Assembly (NCBI RefSeq): GCF_006974125.1
Contig: NZ_CP037858.1
Location: 1,302,001 to 1,366,000 of the forward strand
Length of the DNA stretch: 64,000 nucleotides
Origin: Stenotrophomonas maltophilia
GTDB taxonomy: Bacteria; Pseudomonadota; Gammaproteobacteria; Xanthomonadales; Xanthomonadaceae
Direction of reading: 5' to 3'
The position numbers and the translations under genes are program-made. Below are positions 44,198 through 53,074 of this stretch, piece by piece. The notes under the pieces were generated by a model that saw nothing but the letters and a program-made list of their open reading frames with translations, did no database searches and was not told the origin of the DNA. Each line of letters starts with the position of its first letter. The stretch's first letter is position 1.

Positions 44198-46671
44198 GCA
44201 TCGTTCTTCCCTTCCTCGCCCTGCTGCTGGCAGGCGCGTTCGTCGCCTACCACCGCATGCGGCTGGTTACCTGGACGCTGATCAGCGTGGCCCTGCTGGT
44301 CGCCTGCTGGTTCATCCCCTATGTCAACCAGACCGCCACGATCGTGGCTGCCGCCGTGTTGGCCGTCATCACCGTGCCGCTGCTGCTGCCGTTCATCCGC
44401 AAGCCGCTGCTGACCGGCCCGATGATGAAGGTGTTCCGCAAGGTGCTGCCGCCGCTGTCGCAGACCGAGCGCATCGCGCTGGAAACCGGCTCGGTCGGCT
44501 TCGAGGGCGAACTGTTCACCGGTGATCCGGACTGGAACATCCTGCTCAACTACCCCAAGCCGCAGCTGACCGCCGAAGAACAGGCCTTCCTCGATGGCCC
44601 GGTGGAAGAGCTGTGCACGATGGTCAACGACTGGGAAATCACCCACGTCCATGCCGACCTGCCGCCGGAACTGTGGGCCTTCATCAAGAAGAACAAGTTC
44701 TTCGGCATGATCATTCCGAAGGAATACGGCGGCCTGGGCTTCTCCGCGCTGGCCCACCACAAGGTGATCCAGAAGCTGGCGTCGGTGTCCTCGGTGGTCA
44801 GCTCCACCGTCGGCGTGCCGAATTCGCTGGGCCCGGGTGAACTGCTGGTGCATTACGGCACCCAGGAACAGAAGGACCAGTACCTGCCGCGCCTGGCCGA
44901 TGGCCGCGAAGTGCCCTGCTTCGGCCTGACTGGTCCGTTCGCCGGCTCCGACGCCACCTCGATCCCGGACTACGGCATCGTCTGCAAGGGCGAGTGGAAC
45001 GGCGAGCAGGTGCTCGGCGTCAAGCTGACCTTCGACAAGCGCTACATCACCCTGGCCCCGGTCGCTTCGCTGATCGGCCTGGCGTTCCGCATGTACGACC
45101 CGGATGGCCTGATCGGCGATACCCGCGACATCGGCATCACCCTGGGCCTGCTGCCGCGTGACACCGCCGGCGTTGAAATCGGCCGTCGCCACTTCCCGCT
45201 GAACTCGACGTTCCAGAACGGCCCGATCCGCGGCAAGGACGTGTTCATTCCGCTGACCCAGCTGATCGGTGGCGCAGCCATGGCCGGCAAGGGCTGGAAC
45301 ATGCTCAACGAGTGCCTGGCCGTGGGTCGCTCGATCACCCTGCCCTCCACCGCCAGCGGCGGCGCCAAGGCCGGTGCTGCCGTGACCGGCGCCTATGCAC
45401 GCATCCGCAAGCAGTTCGGCCTGTCGGTCGGTCGCTTCGAAGGCGTGGAAGAAGCGCTGGCCCGCATCGGCGGCAAGGCCTACAAGATCAGCGCGCTGTC
45501 GCAGGCCACCGCCGCAGCGGTCGATCGTGGTGACGTGCCGTCGGTGCCGTCGGCGATTGCCAAGTACCACTGCACCAACATGAGCCGTGAAGTGATCTCG
45601 GACATGATGGACGTGATCGGCGGCAAGGGCATCATCCTGGGCCCGCGCAACTTCGCCGGCCGCAGCTGGCAGGCCGCGCCGATCGCGATCACCGTGGAAG
45701 GCGCCAACATCATGACCCGCAGCCTGCTGATCTTCGGCCAGGGTGCGATCCTCTGCCACCCGTGGGTGCTGAAGGAAATGAAGGCGGCACAGGATCCGGA
45801 TACCCGTGCCGGCCTGCAGGAGTTCGACCGCAGCCTGTTCGGCCACATCCGTTTCGGCCTCTCCAATGCCGTGCGTTCGTTCTGGTTCGGCCTGACCGGC
45901 GCGCGCTTCGGTGCCGCACCGGGCGACGCCTACACCCGCCGTTACTTCCGCAAGCTGGACCGTTATTCGGCCAACCTGGCGCTGATGGCCGACATCTCGA
46001 TGATGACCCTCGGCGGCAAGCTGAAGTTCAAGGAGTCGCTGTCCGGCCGCCTGGGCGACGTGCTGAGCCATGTCTACATGACCAGCGCCATGCTCAAGCG
46101 CTACCACGACGAAGGCGCACCGCAGGCCGACCAGCCGCTGCTGGCCTGGGCCTTCCATGACAGCGTGCACAAGATCGAGGAATCGCTGTCGGCCGCGCTG
46201 CGCAACTTCCCGATCCGTCCGATCGGCTGGCTGATGTGGGCACTGATCTTCCCGCTCGGCCGTCGTGCCGAGGCCCCGGGTGATCGCCTGAGCCGTCGCG
46301 TCGCCGCCCTGCTGATGGCGCCGAACGAAGCGCGCGACCGCCTGGCCAGCGGCGTGTTCCTGACCCCGTGCGAGAACAACCCGGGTGGCCGCATCAACAG
46401 CTACCTGAGCAAGGCGATCATGGCCGAGCCGGTGGAGCGCAAGTTCCTGAAGGCGCTGAAGAGCAAGGGCATCGAGGCGCTGGACTTCAAGGCGCAGCTG
46501 GACGAGGCCGTGGCCGAAGGCGTGATCACCCAGGACGAGCGCAGCCTGCTGGAAGAACTGCGCACGCTGACCCTGGACACGATCACCGTGGACGACTTCG
46601 ACACCCACGAACTGCGCGCGGCCAGCTACTACGACCGCCAGCACAAGGACCCGCATTCGCAGGCGGCCTGA
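44194..46671 (+). CDS. fadE: acyl-CoA dehydrogenase FadE
   Basis: First oxidation step of beta-oxidation. 825 residues, the length of proteobacterial FadE: N-terminal membrane segments (SIVLPFLALLLAGAFVAYHR; TIVAAAVLAVITVPLLLPFI), linker, then the ACAD domain with IIPKEYGGLGFSALAHHKVI (about 172-191), FGLTGPFAGSDATSIPDYG (about 245-263), RKQFGLSVGRFEGVEEALAR and GGKGIILGPRNFAGRSWQA; C-terminal DUF1974 region. Translationally coupled to the hydrolase. Confidence 0.95.
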   Translation: MSIVLPFLALLLAGAFVAYHRMRLVTWTLISVALLVACWFIPYVNQTATIVAAAVLAVITVPLLLPFIRKPLLTGPMMKVFRKVLPPLSQTERIALETGSVGFEGELFTGDPDWNILLNYPKPQLTAEEQAFLDGPVEELCTMVNDWEITHVHADLPPELWAFIKKNKFFGMIIPKEYGGLGFSALAHHKVIQKLASVSSVVSSTVGVPNSLGPGELLVHYGTQEQKDQYLPRLADGREVPCFGLTGPFAGSDATSIPDYGIVCKGEWNGEQVLGVKLTFDKRYITLAPVASLIGLAFRMYDPDGLIGDTRDIGITLGLLPRDTAGVEIGRRHFPLNSTFQNGPIRGKDVFIPLTQLIGGAAMAGKGWNMLNECLAVGRSITLPSTASGGAKAGAAVTGAYARIRKQFGLSVGRFEGVEEALARIGGKAYKISALSQATAAAVDRGDVPSVPSAIAKYHCTNMSREVISDMMDVIGGKGIILGPRNFAGRSWQAAPIAITVEGANIMTRSLLIFGQGAILCHPWVLKEMKAAQDPDTRAGLQEFDRSLFGHIRFGLSNAVRSFWFGLTGARFGAAPGDAYTRRYFRKLDRYSANLALMADISMMTLGGKLKFKESLSGRLGDVLSHVYMTSAMLKRYHDEGAPQADQPLLAWAFHDSVHKIEESLSAALRNFPIRPIGWLMWALIFPLGRRAEAPGDRLSRRVAALLMAPNEARDRLASGVFLTPCENNPGGRINSYLSKAIMAEPVERKFLKALKSKGIEALDFKAQLDEAVAEGVITQDERSLLEELRTLTLDTITVDDFDTHELRAASYYDRQHKDPHSQAA

Positions 46672-46693
46672 TCGCCCGCGACACGCGTTGCCT

Positions 46694-46723
46694 CGACGGC
46701 GGGCCTTGGCCCGCCGTCGCTTT
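46694..46723 (+). terminator. hairpin between fadE and thioesterase gene
   Basis: CGACGGCGGGCC and GGCCCGCCGTCG form a perfect 12-bp stem with a TT turn, followed by CTTTAT. It may attenuate or process the transcript before the thioesterase gene. Confidence 0.6.
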
Positions 46724-46746
46724 ATCCGCCGACCGGAACACCGACC

Positions 46747-47214
46747 ATGTCCACGCCCCTGCTCTCGCTCTACCACCGGCTGCAACGCTGGCCTGCCGGC
46801 ACCTGGCTGTTCTCACGCGCGGTGTGCTTCAAGGCGCCCTACTTCGCCAGCATCGCACCGCGCATCACCCGCCTGGAACACGGTCGCTGCGAAGGCACGC
46901 TGGCCGACCGCCGCAGGGTGCGCAACCACATCGGCACGGTGCACGCGATCGCGATGTGCAACCTGGCCGAACTCACCGCCGGGCTGATGGTCGACGCCTC
47001 GCTGCCGAAGGGCATGCGCTGGATTCCGAAGGGCATGCAGGTGCAGTACCTGGCCAAGGCGCGCGGCACGCTGCAGGCAGTGGCGCTGCCGGCGCAGCCG
47101 ATCGTGGCGGCGGAGCGTGGCTATGCGCTGCCGGTGACGGTGAGCGTGCGCGACCACGCGGGGACGGAGGTGTTCAGCGCGGTCATCGACATGTGGATGT
47201 CGCCGGCGAAGTAG
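46747..47214 (+). CDS. DUF4442 hotdog-fold thioesterase-like protein
   Basis: 155 residues, single hotdog domain: ITRLEHGRCEGTLADRRRVR (about 40-59), NHIGTVHAIAMCNLAELTAG (about 60-79) and strands through QVQYLAKARGTLQAVALPAQ and VSVRDHAGTEVFSAVIDMWM. Hydrolysis of an acyl-CoA is the likely role next to fadE, but DUF4442 members are poorly characterised. Ends at the locus-3 hairpin element. Confidence 0.85.
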   Translation: MSTPLLSLYHRLQRWPAGTWLFSRAVCFKAPYFASIAPRITRLEHGRCEGTLADRRRVRNHIGTVHAIAMCNLAELTAGLMVDASLPKGMRWIPKGMQVQYLAKARGTLQAVALPAQPIVAAERGYALPVTVSVRDHAGTEVFSAVIDMWMSPAK

Positions 47215-47275
47215 CGTTCCCGCGAACGGCGCAGCCCCTCGTGGGTGGACGGTTGATCGCGGAAAGCCTTGGTTT

Positions 47276-47379
47276 GGCTGGGGGCGGTGAGTTCGCGGGG
47301 GACGCCGTGAACCCGTCCCTGGGGGCTTGGCCGCGGCATCCATGCCGCGGACACCCCCGCGAACTCACCACCCCCAGCC
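47276..47379 (-). repeat. type A long hairpin (locus 3)
   Basis: 26-bp stem with one mismatch (47276-47301 with 47354-47379). Minus-strand loop: P2 CCGCGGC-ATGGAT-GCCGCGG, CCAAGC, P3 CCC-AGGGAC-GGG, TTCACGGCGT. Confidence 0.85.
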
Positions 47380-47443
47380 TCTGACAGATTTCTGCGGCGT
47401 CCACCCACGCAAGAAAAAAAGGAAGAGCAGAAGCAAAAGCAAA

Positions 47444-47466
47444 AGCGGCCCACTGGCCGCTTTTTT
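47444..47466 (+). terminator. rho-independent terminator in the centre of locus 3
   Basis: AGCGGCC-ACT-GGCCGCT followed directly by TTTTT(T)C on the plus strand; 7-bp GC-rich stem with U-run. Terminates the fadE-thioesterase transcript. The upstream A-run (AAAAAAAGGAAG) is mirrored by the CTTCTTTTTCTTC tract at 47515-47527. Confidence 0.85.
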
Positions 47467-47559
47467 CATGCACGCAGAATCCACGAGCGCAGCGACCCGC
47501 TGTTGCTCTTGATCTTCTTTTTCTTCTCCGTGGGCTGGCCGCGCACGGAAACTGTCAGG

Positions 47560-47663
47560 GGCCGGGCGGGTTGGGTTCGCGGGGGTGTCCGCGGCATGGA
47601 TGCCGCGGCCAAGCCTACACGGACGTACTTGCGGCGTCCCCCGCGAACCCAACCCGCCCGGCC
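47560..47663 (+). repeat. type B long hairpin (locus 3)
   Basis: Perfect 26-bp stem (47560-47585 with 47638-47663). Loop: P2 CCGCGGC-ATGGAT-GCCGCGG, CCAAGCC, P3 TAC-ACGGAC-GTA, CTTGCGGCGT. Confidence 0.87.
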
Positions 47664-47721
47664 AACCCCATGACAAGCATTTCGCGACCACCCCACGAGG
47701 GGCTGCGCCGTTGGCTGGAAA

Positions 47722-48072
47722 TCACGCCAGCGCGCGAAACACCAACGCCAGGATCGCCGGCACCGCCTGGATCATGAAAATGCGCCGGCTCACGCTGTAC
47801 GCGCCGTAACACCCCGCCACCACCACGCAGGCCAGCGAGAACGTCAGCAGCACCGGCTGGTCGATCACCAGCCCCACCCCGATGCCCGCCGCCAGGAAGC
47901 CGTTGTACAGGCCCTGGTTCGCCGCCAGCACGCGCGTGGTCTCTGCCTTCTCCGGCGTGTTGCGGAAGGTCTTCAGGCCCAGCGGGCGCGTCCACAGGAA
48001 CATCTCCAGCACCAGGAAGTACAGGTGCAGCACCGCGACCAGCACGGTCAGCAGCAGCGCGATCAGCGACAT
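47722..48072 (-). CDS. DUF1304 membrane protein
   Basis: 116 residues, four predicted TM helices: LLLTVLVAVLHLYFLVLEMF, GLYNGFLAAGIGVGLVI, VLLTFSLACVVVAGCYGAYS, IQAVPAILALVFRALA. MFLWTRPLGLKTFRNTPEKA and ANQGLYNGFLAAG are the DUF1304 signatures. Function unknown. AGGAGAG 6 nt before ATG. Probably co-transcribed with the MFS gene 30 bp upstream. Confidence 0.88.
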   Translation of the reverse strand: MSLIALLLTVLVAVLHLYFLVLEMFLWTRPLGLKTFRNTPEKAETTRVLAANQGLYNGFLAAGIGVGLVIDQPVLLTFSLACVVVAGCYGAYSVSRRIFMIQAVPAILALVFRALA

Positions 48073-48102
48073 CGTTTCTCTCCTCGAAATGACTGGGTGG
48101 GA

Positions 48103-49431
48103 TCAGCGGTCGCGCGGCAGTTTCTTTTCTTCGCGCAGCACGCCGAACGCGGCGGCGGTCATGCACGCGGCCACCAGCATGCCGCCGATGAACACCACAT
48201 GCGAGCCGAACAGGGACAGGCCCTTGTGCACCCACGCAAAGCTCAGGTCCGCGCCGCGGTAGACCACCGTATCGATGGCCGCGCCGGCCTTGTAGCGCCA
48301 CTGCCGGTCCACGCGGGTGTAGATGGTTTCGCGGGCCGGCTTGGCCAGTGCGAACTCGCTGGCGCGGGTCATCACCTGCACCACCGCCACCATCAACGGC
48401 ATGGGTGAAGCGGCAAGCACCGAGAAGCCGATCAGGATCGCAAATCCAGGGATCAACAGGGCCGGCGCGATGCCATGCCGCGACAGCAGCCAGCGGGTCA
48501 GGCCCAGCTGCATCAGCAGCGCCAGTGCGTTCACTGCCAGGTCGATACGCGAGAAGAAGGCCGTGGCAGCGCCTGCATCGTTGAACGCCGCACGCACGAT
48601 GCTGGCCTGCTGGTTGTACAGCAGGGTGCCCACGCCCACACCGAACACCACCATGATCGCCAGCCAGCGCAGCAACGGCTCACGCACGATCAGTTTCAGG
48701 CCGTCCAGCACGCTGCCGCCCATCGGCTTTTCACCGTCGACCAGTTGCTGTTCGCGCTCGCGCAGCACCGCCCAGTGCCGCAGGCGCCAGATGCTCAACA
48801 GGCAGATGGCGAGAAAACCTGCCGAGACCAGCATCAGGTTGGCGATGCCCACGCGCTGCACCAGCGCACTGGTGATGATCGGGCCGAGGAAGGCACCGAT
48901 GGTGCCAGCCGCGCCGATGTAGCCGTAGAAAGCACGGGCCTGTGCGTTGGAAAACACATCGGCCATGAAGCTCCAGAACACCGCCACCGCGAACAGGTTG
49001 AAGACGGTGATCCAGAAAAAGAACGCCATGCCGCGGCCTGGCACACCGCTATCGAACAGTACGTAGAAGCCCAGCAGGGTGACGATGAAGAAGCCATACA
49101 CCGCCGGCAGGAACACCCGTCGCGGGAAGCGGCTGACCAGCCAGCCATAGACCGGCTGCAGCACCAGCATGATCACGAACACGCAGGAGAACAGGAACTG
49201 CAGCACGAAGTCCTTCAGCGCGATGCCGTGGCTGGCGAACCAGGCGATCAGCACGGGCGGGAACACTGTTTCCAGGTCCGCCGAAGCCGCCATCGCCTCG
49301 CGCACCGGGCGCAGCACGTAGTAGCCGCTCAGCAGGCAGAAGAAGTACAGGAACGACCACCACAGCGCTGGTGAATCGCGCAGCGCCGCCATCAGGCCCT
49401 GCAGCGGCCCTTTCCCCCGTACCGCACTCAC
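48103..49431 (-). CDS. MFS-type transporter (NTP/NDP-exchanger-like)
   Basis: 442 residues, about 12 TM helices. FFCLLSGYYVLRPVREAMAA (about 30-49) and FWSFMADVFSNAQARAFYGY with IGAAGTIGAFLGPIIT (about 155-190) are typical of bacterial relatives of the TLC nucleotide transporters now grouped with MFS. Substrate unknown. Starts at GTG 49431 with GAGGGA upstream; no ATG nearby gives a complete first helix. Confidence 0.82.
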   Translation of the reverse strand: MSAVRGKGPLQGLMAALRDSPALWWSFLYFFCLLSGYYVLRPVREAMAASADLETVFPPVLIAWFASHGIALKDFVLQFLFSCVFVIMLVLQPVYGWLVSRFPRRVFLPAVYGFFIVTLLGFYVLFDSGVPGRGMAFFFWITVFNLFAVAVFWSFMADVFSNAQARAFYGYIGAAGTIGAFLGPIITSALVQRVGIANLMLVSAGFLAICLLSIWRLRHWAVLREREQQLVDGEKPMGGSVLDGLKLIVREPLLRWLAIMVVFGVGVGTLLYNQQASIVRAAFNDAGAATAFFSRIDLAVNALALLMQLGLTRWLLSRHGIAPALLIPGFAILIGFSVLAASPMPLMVAVVQVMTRASEFALAKPARETIYTRVDRQWRYKAGAAIDTVVYRGADLSFAWVHKGLSLFGSHVVFIGGMLVAACMTAAAFGVLREEKKLPRDR

Positions 49432-49717
49432 GCGGTGTCCCTCGCCTGAAGACGGCGGTTGGACAGCGGCATGGCAGGCTCCGGGGGCGGTGAAGCGCGT
49501 ACGTTATCCAAAGCACTGCAACATCGCCAGCAGGTGGCCGTTTGAAGGCTGCAATGCAGCGCCGTGACCGAGCCGGGATGACACGTTCCGATACACGCTT
49601 TTGAGGCGTCAAAATTCCAACTTTTTCAACGAGATGCGCATTCATCTTCGCTTTGTTTGTGCACAAGGGAAAAGCGGCGCTAGAATCGCCATCAGCAGTC
49701 GCGCACGGGTCCCAACG

Positions 49718-51118
49718 ATGAAAAAGAACAGCCTGCGTCGTCCGATCCGTTCGGCGGCCACCGGTTTGCTGGGCATGTTGATGCCTGTTGCCTTGTCCAC
49801 CACCGCGCAGACCCCGCCACCGTTGCCGCCGATGCCGGCCAACATCGAGTCCACTGCGGCCTCCGCCGTCGCCCACACCCAGCCGGCGGCCTACCGCACC
49901 GGCCTGGTGCCGCAGGTGCAGGCGCCCGCCGCAGGCTTCAACGTCGCCAACATCGAATCGATGGCGCAGCAGCTCACCTATGGCGAGCGCGTGCCAGGCA
50001 TGGCCGTGGCCATCGTGCAGGGCGGCCGCATCCTCAGCGCGCGTGGCTATGGCGTCACTGACGTCAACAATCCGCTGCCCGTCGATGCGCACACCGTGTT
50101 CCGCCTGGCATCGCTGTCCAAGGCCTTCGCCGGCACCATGGCCGGCCTGCTGGTCAACGATGGCACGCTGCGCTGGGACAGCAAGGTCACCGATTACGTG
50201 CCGGGCTTCCGCCTCAACTCGCCCGAAGCCACCGACCGCCTGACCGTGGCCGATGTGCTCAGCCACCGCGTCGGCCTGCCGTACAACGCCTACGACCGCG
50301 ATATCGAAGGCAACGCCGAGTACTACTCGTTGACCCAGAAGCTGGCCAACACCAGCCTGAAGTGCCTGCCGGGCGACTGCTACGCTTACCAGAACGTGGC
50401 CTTCAGCCTGATCGGCGACGTTGTCTACGCCGCTTCCGGCAGCTTCTACGAGCAGTCGGTCGAGCGCCGCATCTTCAAGCCGCTGGGCATGAACGATGCC
50501 AGCCTGGGCCTGGCCGGCATCCAGGCCAGCTCGCGCTGGGCGCGTCCGCACGTGCGCAGCCGCAATGGCTGGGTGTCGCTGACGCCGAAGCCGACCTACT
50601 ACCGCGTCGCCCCGGCTGCCGGCGTCAATGCCAGCGCCAGCGACATGGCGCAGTGGCTGCTCGCCCACACCGGGCACCGCCCTGACGTGCTGCCGGCGCC
50701 GCTGCTGGCCACCCTGCACTCCAGTCTGATCAACACCCCCGGTGAGATGCGTTCGGGCTGGCGCCGCGAGCGCCTGCATTCGGCCGGCTACGCACTGGGC
50801 TGGCGCACCTTCGACTATGCCGGCCACGACGTGGTGTTCCATGCCGGCGCCGTGCAGGGCTACCGCGGCCTGGTGGCATTGGTGCCGGAACGCGATCTCG
50901 GCATCGCCATCATGTGGAATGGCGAAAGCGGCCTGCCCAGCGGCCTGCTGCCGACCGTGCTCGATTCCGCGCTCGGCCTGCCGGCACAGCGCTGGCTGGA
51001 TGTGGACACCGACTTCGGCAGCGACAACCTGATGGCCGAAGGCGCAAGCCCGGCGCAGCAGGACAAGCGCAAGGGCAAGGGTGCCTCGAGCAACCGCGCG
51101 GTGGCGTCGCCGCGCTGA
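49718..51118 (+). CDS. class C beta-lactamase-family serine hydrolase
   Basis: 466 residues, signal sequence (SAATGLLGMLMPVALSTTAQ), Pro-rich linker, then the beta-lactamase/transpeptidase-like fold: SLSK (about 136-139, nucleophile Ser and Lys), YAYQN (about 223-227, YxN) and HAGAVQG (about 373-379, HxG replacing KTG). HxG points to an esterase or D-aminopeptidase-like enzyme rather than a true beta-lactamase. Lys-rich C-terminal tail. -10-like TAGAAT at 49681-49686. ATG 49718. Confidence 0.86.
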   Translation: MKKNSLRRPIRSAATGLLGMLMPVALSTTAQTPPPLPPMPANIESTAASAVAHTQPAAYRTGLVPQVQAPAAGFNVANIESMAQQLTYGERVPGMAVAIVQGGRILSARGYGVTDVNNPLPVDAHTVFRLASLSKAFAGTMAGLLVNDGTLRWDSKVTDYVPGFRLNSPEATDRLTVADVLSHRVGLPYNAYDRDIEGNAEYYSLTQKLANTSLKCLPGDCYAYQNVAFSLIGDVVYAASGSFYEQSVERRIFKPLGMNDASLGLAGIQASSRWARPHVRSRNGWVSLTPKPTYYRVAPAAGVNASASDMAQWLLAHTGHRPDVLPAPLLATLHSSLINTPGEMRSGWRRERLHSAGYALGWRTFDYAGHDVVFHAGAVQGYRGLVALVPERDLGIAIMWNGESGLPSGLLPTVLDSALGLPAQRWLDVDTDFGSDNLMAEGASPAQQDKRKGKGASSNRAVASPR

Positions 51119-51143
51119 TCAGGCGGGCTCGACCGTAAGCATG

Positions 51144-51179
51144 AAGGGCGGCCCATGGGTCGCCCTTTCTGTTGTTTTC
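51144..51179 (+). terminator. terminator of the serine hydrolase gene
   Basis: AAGGGCG-GCCCATGGGT-CGCCCTT followed by TCTGTTGTTTT; 7-bp outer stem plus an inner GCCC/GGGT stem, then a U-rich tail. Confidence 0.8.
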
Positions 51180-51181
51180 GC

Positions 51182-51241
51182 AGGGCTGAGCCATGCTCGA
51201 CTCCGCCGGACCTGTGGAGCCGAGCATGGGCTCGGCTCTAC
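51182..51241. repeat. SMAG/REP-type pair
   Basis: GGCTGAGCCATGCTCGACTC and, inverted, GAGCCGAGCATGGGCTCGG ending CTAC (51238-51241). Left half degenerate. Between convergent serine hydrolase and SDR genes. Confidence 0.78.
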
Positions 51242-51253
51242 AGCGCCGCAGCG

Positions 51254-52012
51254 CTAGTGCGCGAAGTAGTGCATGCCGCCATCCACCGGAATCACCGCAC
51301 CGGTGATATAGCCGGCCAGCGGCGAAGCCAGGAAGGCCACCAGCGGCGCCACCTCCTCCGGCTCGCCGAAGCGCCCGAGCGGAATGTTGCGCGCAATGAA
51401 TTCGCGTCGGCTTTCCTCGGTGGGATGCAGGCGGTCGAGGATCTGCGGGCTGTTGATCCGTCCAGGCGCGATTGCATTCACCGTGATGCCCTGCCCGGCC
51501 ACTTCGGAGGCCAGCCCCTTGCCCCACAGATGCAGCGCGGCCTTTGCCGCCGTGGCCGCGTTCACCGCGCGCGGCTCCATCGAACCGCTGAAGTTGATCA
51601 CCCGCCCCCATCCCTGCGCCTGCATCGCCGGCAGCAGTGCCTGGGTCAGCCGTCGTGCGGCAGAGAAGTTCAGGGCCAATGCCTCCTCCCAGATCGTATC
51701 GGCTGCATCAACGGTCGTTGGCCGCGAGCCGCCAGCCGCATTGACCAGGATGTCCACCCGCTGCAACGCCGCCAATGCGGCGTCGGCGATGCGGCGCACG
51801 TCCCCAGCGTCGGTGACATCGCCCAGCAGGATGATCGGCGCGGGTGCGCCCGCCGCTTCGATCTCCGCCGCCAGCGCCTGCAGCAGTGCCTGCCGCCGTG
51901 ACGAGATGGCGACACGCACGCCCTGCGCGGCCAGTTGCCTGGCGACAGCGGCACCGATGCCACTGCCCGCCCCGGTGACCAGCGCGGTGCGTCCCTCAAG
52001 GTTCAAATCCAT
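51254..52012 (-). CDS. SDR-family protein lacking the catalytic tyrosine
   Basis: 252 residues. Rossmann motif [17 protein letters not shown] (about 11-27, TGxxxGIG), [18 protein letters not shown] (NAAG), and [20 protein letters not shown]. Where classical SDRs have YxxxK, this protein has A-T-A-A-K (codons checked: GCC ACG GCG GCA AAG), so the catalytic Tyr is Ala, though Ser and Lys remain. C-terminal [16 protein letters not shown] is normal. Divergent from a LysR gene that probably controls it. Activity may differ or need another residue. Confidence 0.87.
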   Translation of the reverse strand: MDLNLEGRTALVTGAGSGIGAAVARQLAAQGVRVAISSRRQALLQALAAEIEAAGAPAPIILLGDVTDAGDVRRIADAALAALQRVDILVNAAGGSRPTTVDAADTIWEEALALNFSAARRLTQALLPAMQAQGWGRVINFSGSMEPRAVNAATAAKAALHLWGKGLASEVAGQGITVNAIAPGRINSPQILDRLHPTEESRREFIARNIPLGRFGEPEEVAPLVAFLASPLAGYITGAVIPVDGGMHYFAH

Positions 52013-52068
52013 GGTGTTCTCCTGTCAGCGCGGCCGGTGGATCCGGCCCGTGCGGTGCATGCTGTTTG

Positions 52069-52080
52069 ATCACCCCTGAT
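52069..52080. promoter_or_regulatory. possible LysR-type operator between SDR and LysR genes
   Basis: ATCA-CCCC-TGAT dyad within TTGATCACCCCTGATTGATA; position between divergent starts fits a LysR site. Short, so low confidence. Confidence 0.4.
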
Positions 52081-52126
52081 TGATAAACTCCGCACAGGTT
52101 TCAGCATTCAACACCCGGAGTGTCAG

Positions 52127-53020
52127 ATGAACCTGCTGGAAAGCATGCAGGTCTACGTGCTGATCGTGGACAAGGGCAGCCTCAGCGCTGCGGCGGCAGC
52201 ACTGGACATCTCCGCGACGATGGCCGGCAAGCACCTGCGTGCATTGGAGGCGCGGCTCGGCATGCAGTTGCTCAGTCGTACCACCCGGCGCCAGCACATG
52301 ACGCCGTTCGGCGAGGACTACTACGCCCGCTGCCGGGAGATCCTGCGGCTGGTGGAGGAAACCGATGCGCAGGCCCAGCACCAGCACCTGGCACCGGCAG
52401 GCACGCTGCGCATCAGCGCGCCGGTGATCTTCGGCACGCATGCACTGCTGCCGGCGTTGGCCGATTACATGGCGCACTATCCCGACGTGCGTGTCGACGC
52501 GGTGCTGACCGACCGCGTCGTCAATCTCGCCGAGGAAGGTTTCGAAGCCGCCCTGCGAATCGGTACGCTGGCTGACAGCAGCGCGCTGGTCGCGCGTGCG
52601 CTGACACCCTATCGATTGATGATGTGCGCCTCGCCCGGATACCTCGCCCGGCACGGTACGCCTTCGGACCTGCAGGCACTTTCCCGGCACCAATGCCTGT
52701 CCTTCGAACCCAGCGCACTGGCGCAGTGGCTGCAGGCCGATGCTGGCGGGCTCGACCATGTGCCCACAGGCCGCCTGCAGATCAACAACGGCGAAGCGCT
52801 GCGTACGGCGGCGCTGCATGGGCTGGGCATCGTGCTGCAATCGGCACTGCTGCTGGCTGCCGACGTCAACGCCGGGCGCCTGGTGCAGCTGTTCCCGGAG
52901 CATGGCCAGACCGGCCGGCCGATGCACGTGGTCTATGCCCACGACCGCTACCACTCGACCCGCCTGCGCAGCTTCATCGATTTCCTGGTGGAGCGCTTTC
53001 CACCGACGCCGCACCGCTAG
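52127..53020 (+). CDS. LysR-family regulator
   Basis: 297 residues. N-terminal winged HTH: MQVYVLIVDKGSLSAAAAAL (about 7-26), SATMAGKHLRALEARLGMQL (about 30-49), LSRTTRRQHMTPFGEDYYAR; effector domain with LRISAPVIFGTHALLPALAD and a FEAALRIGTLADSSALVARA hinge region. Divergent from the SDR gene across 114 bp, the standard LysR-target layout; autoregulation is likely. Confidence 0.92.
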   Translation: MNLLESMQVYVLIVDKGSLSAAAAALDISATMAGKHLRALEARLGMQLLSRTTRRQHMTPFGEDYYARCREILRLVEETDAQAQHQHLAPAGTLRISAPVIFGTHALLPALADYMAHYPDVRVDAVLTDRVVNLAEEGFEAALRIGTLADSSALVARALTPYRLMMCASPGYLARHGTPSDLQALSRHQCLSFEPSALAQWLQADAGGLDHVPTGRLQINNGEALRTAALHGLGIVLQSALLLAADVNAGRLVQLFPEHGQTGRPMHVVYAHDRYHSTRLRSFIDFLVERFPPTPHR

Positions 53021-53040
53021 CGTCAACTATCAGAAAGACA

Positions 53041-53057
53041 GTCGAGCATGGCTCGAC
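53041..53057. repeat. short REP-like palindrome
   Basis: GTCGAGCATGGCTCGAC, 20 bp after the LysR stop. Core of the GTAG-type repeat, single copy. Confidence 0.6.
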
Positions 53058-53074
53058 GCTGCAAATGGCCCCAT

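Larger units (their letters stand above)
47225..47712. repeat. bipartite long-hairpin element, locus 3 (488 bp)
   Basis: Fills the 507-bp junction between convergent thioesterase and DUF1304 genes. A perfect 21-bp inverted repeat (47225-47245 / 47692-47712) bounds it; inside are hairpins 47276-47379 (type A, minus) and 47560-47663 (type B, plus), and between them purine/pyrimidine mirror tracts around a U-tailed terminator. Total length equals locus 1 (488 bp). No coding signal. Confidence 0.85.

Noticed and set aside
44119..46785. Minus-strand open frame of about 890 codons
   Set aside because: Mirror image of fadE; composition is His/Gln/Arg-rich with no domain.
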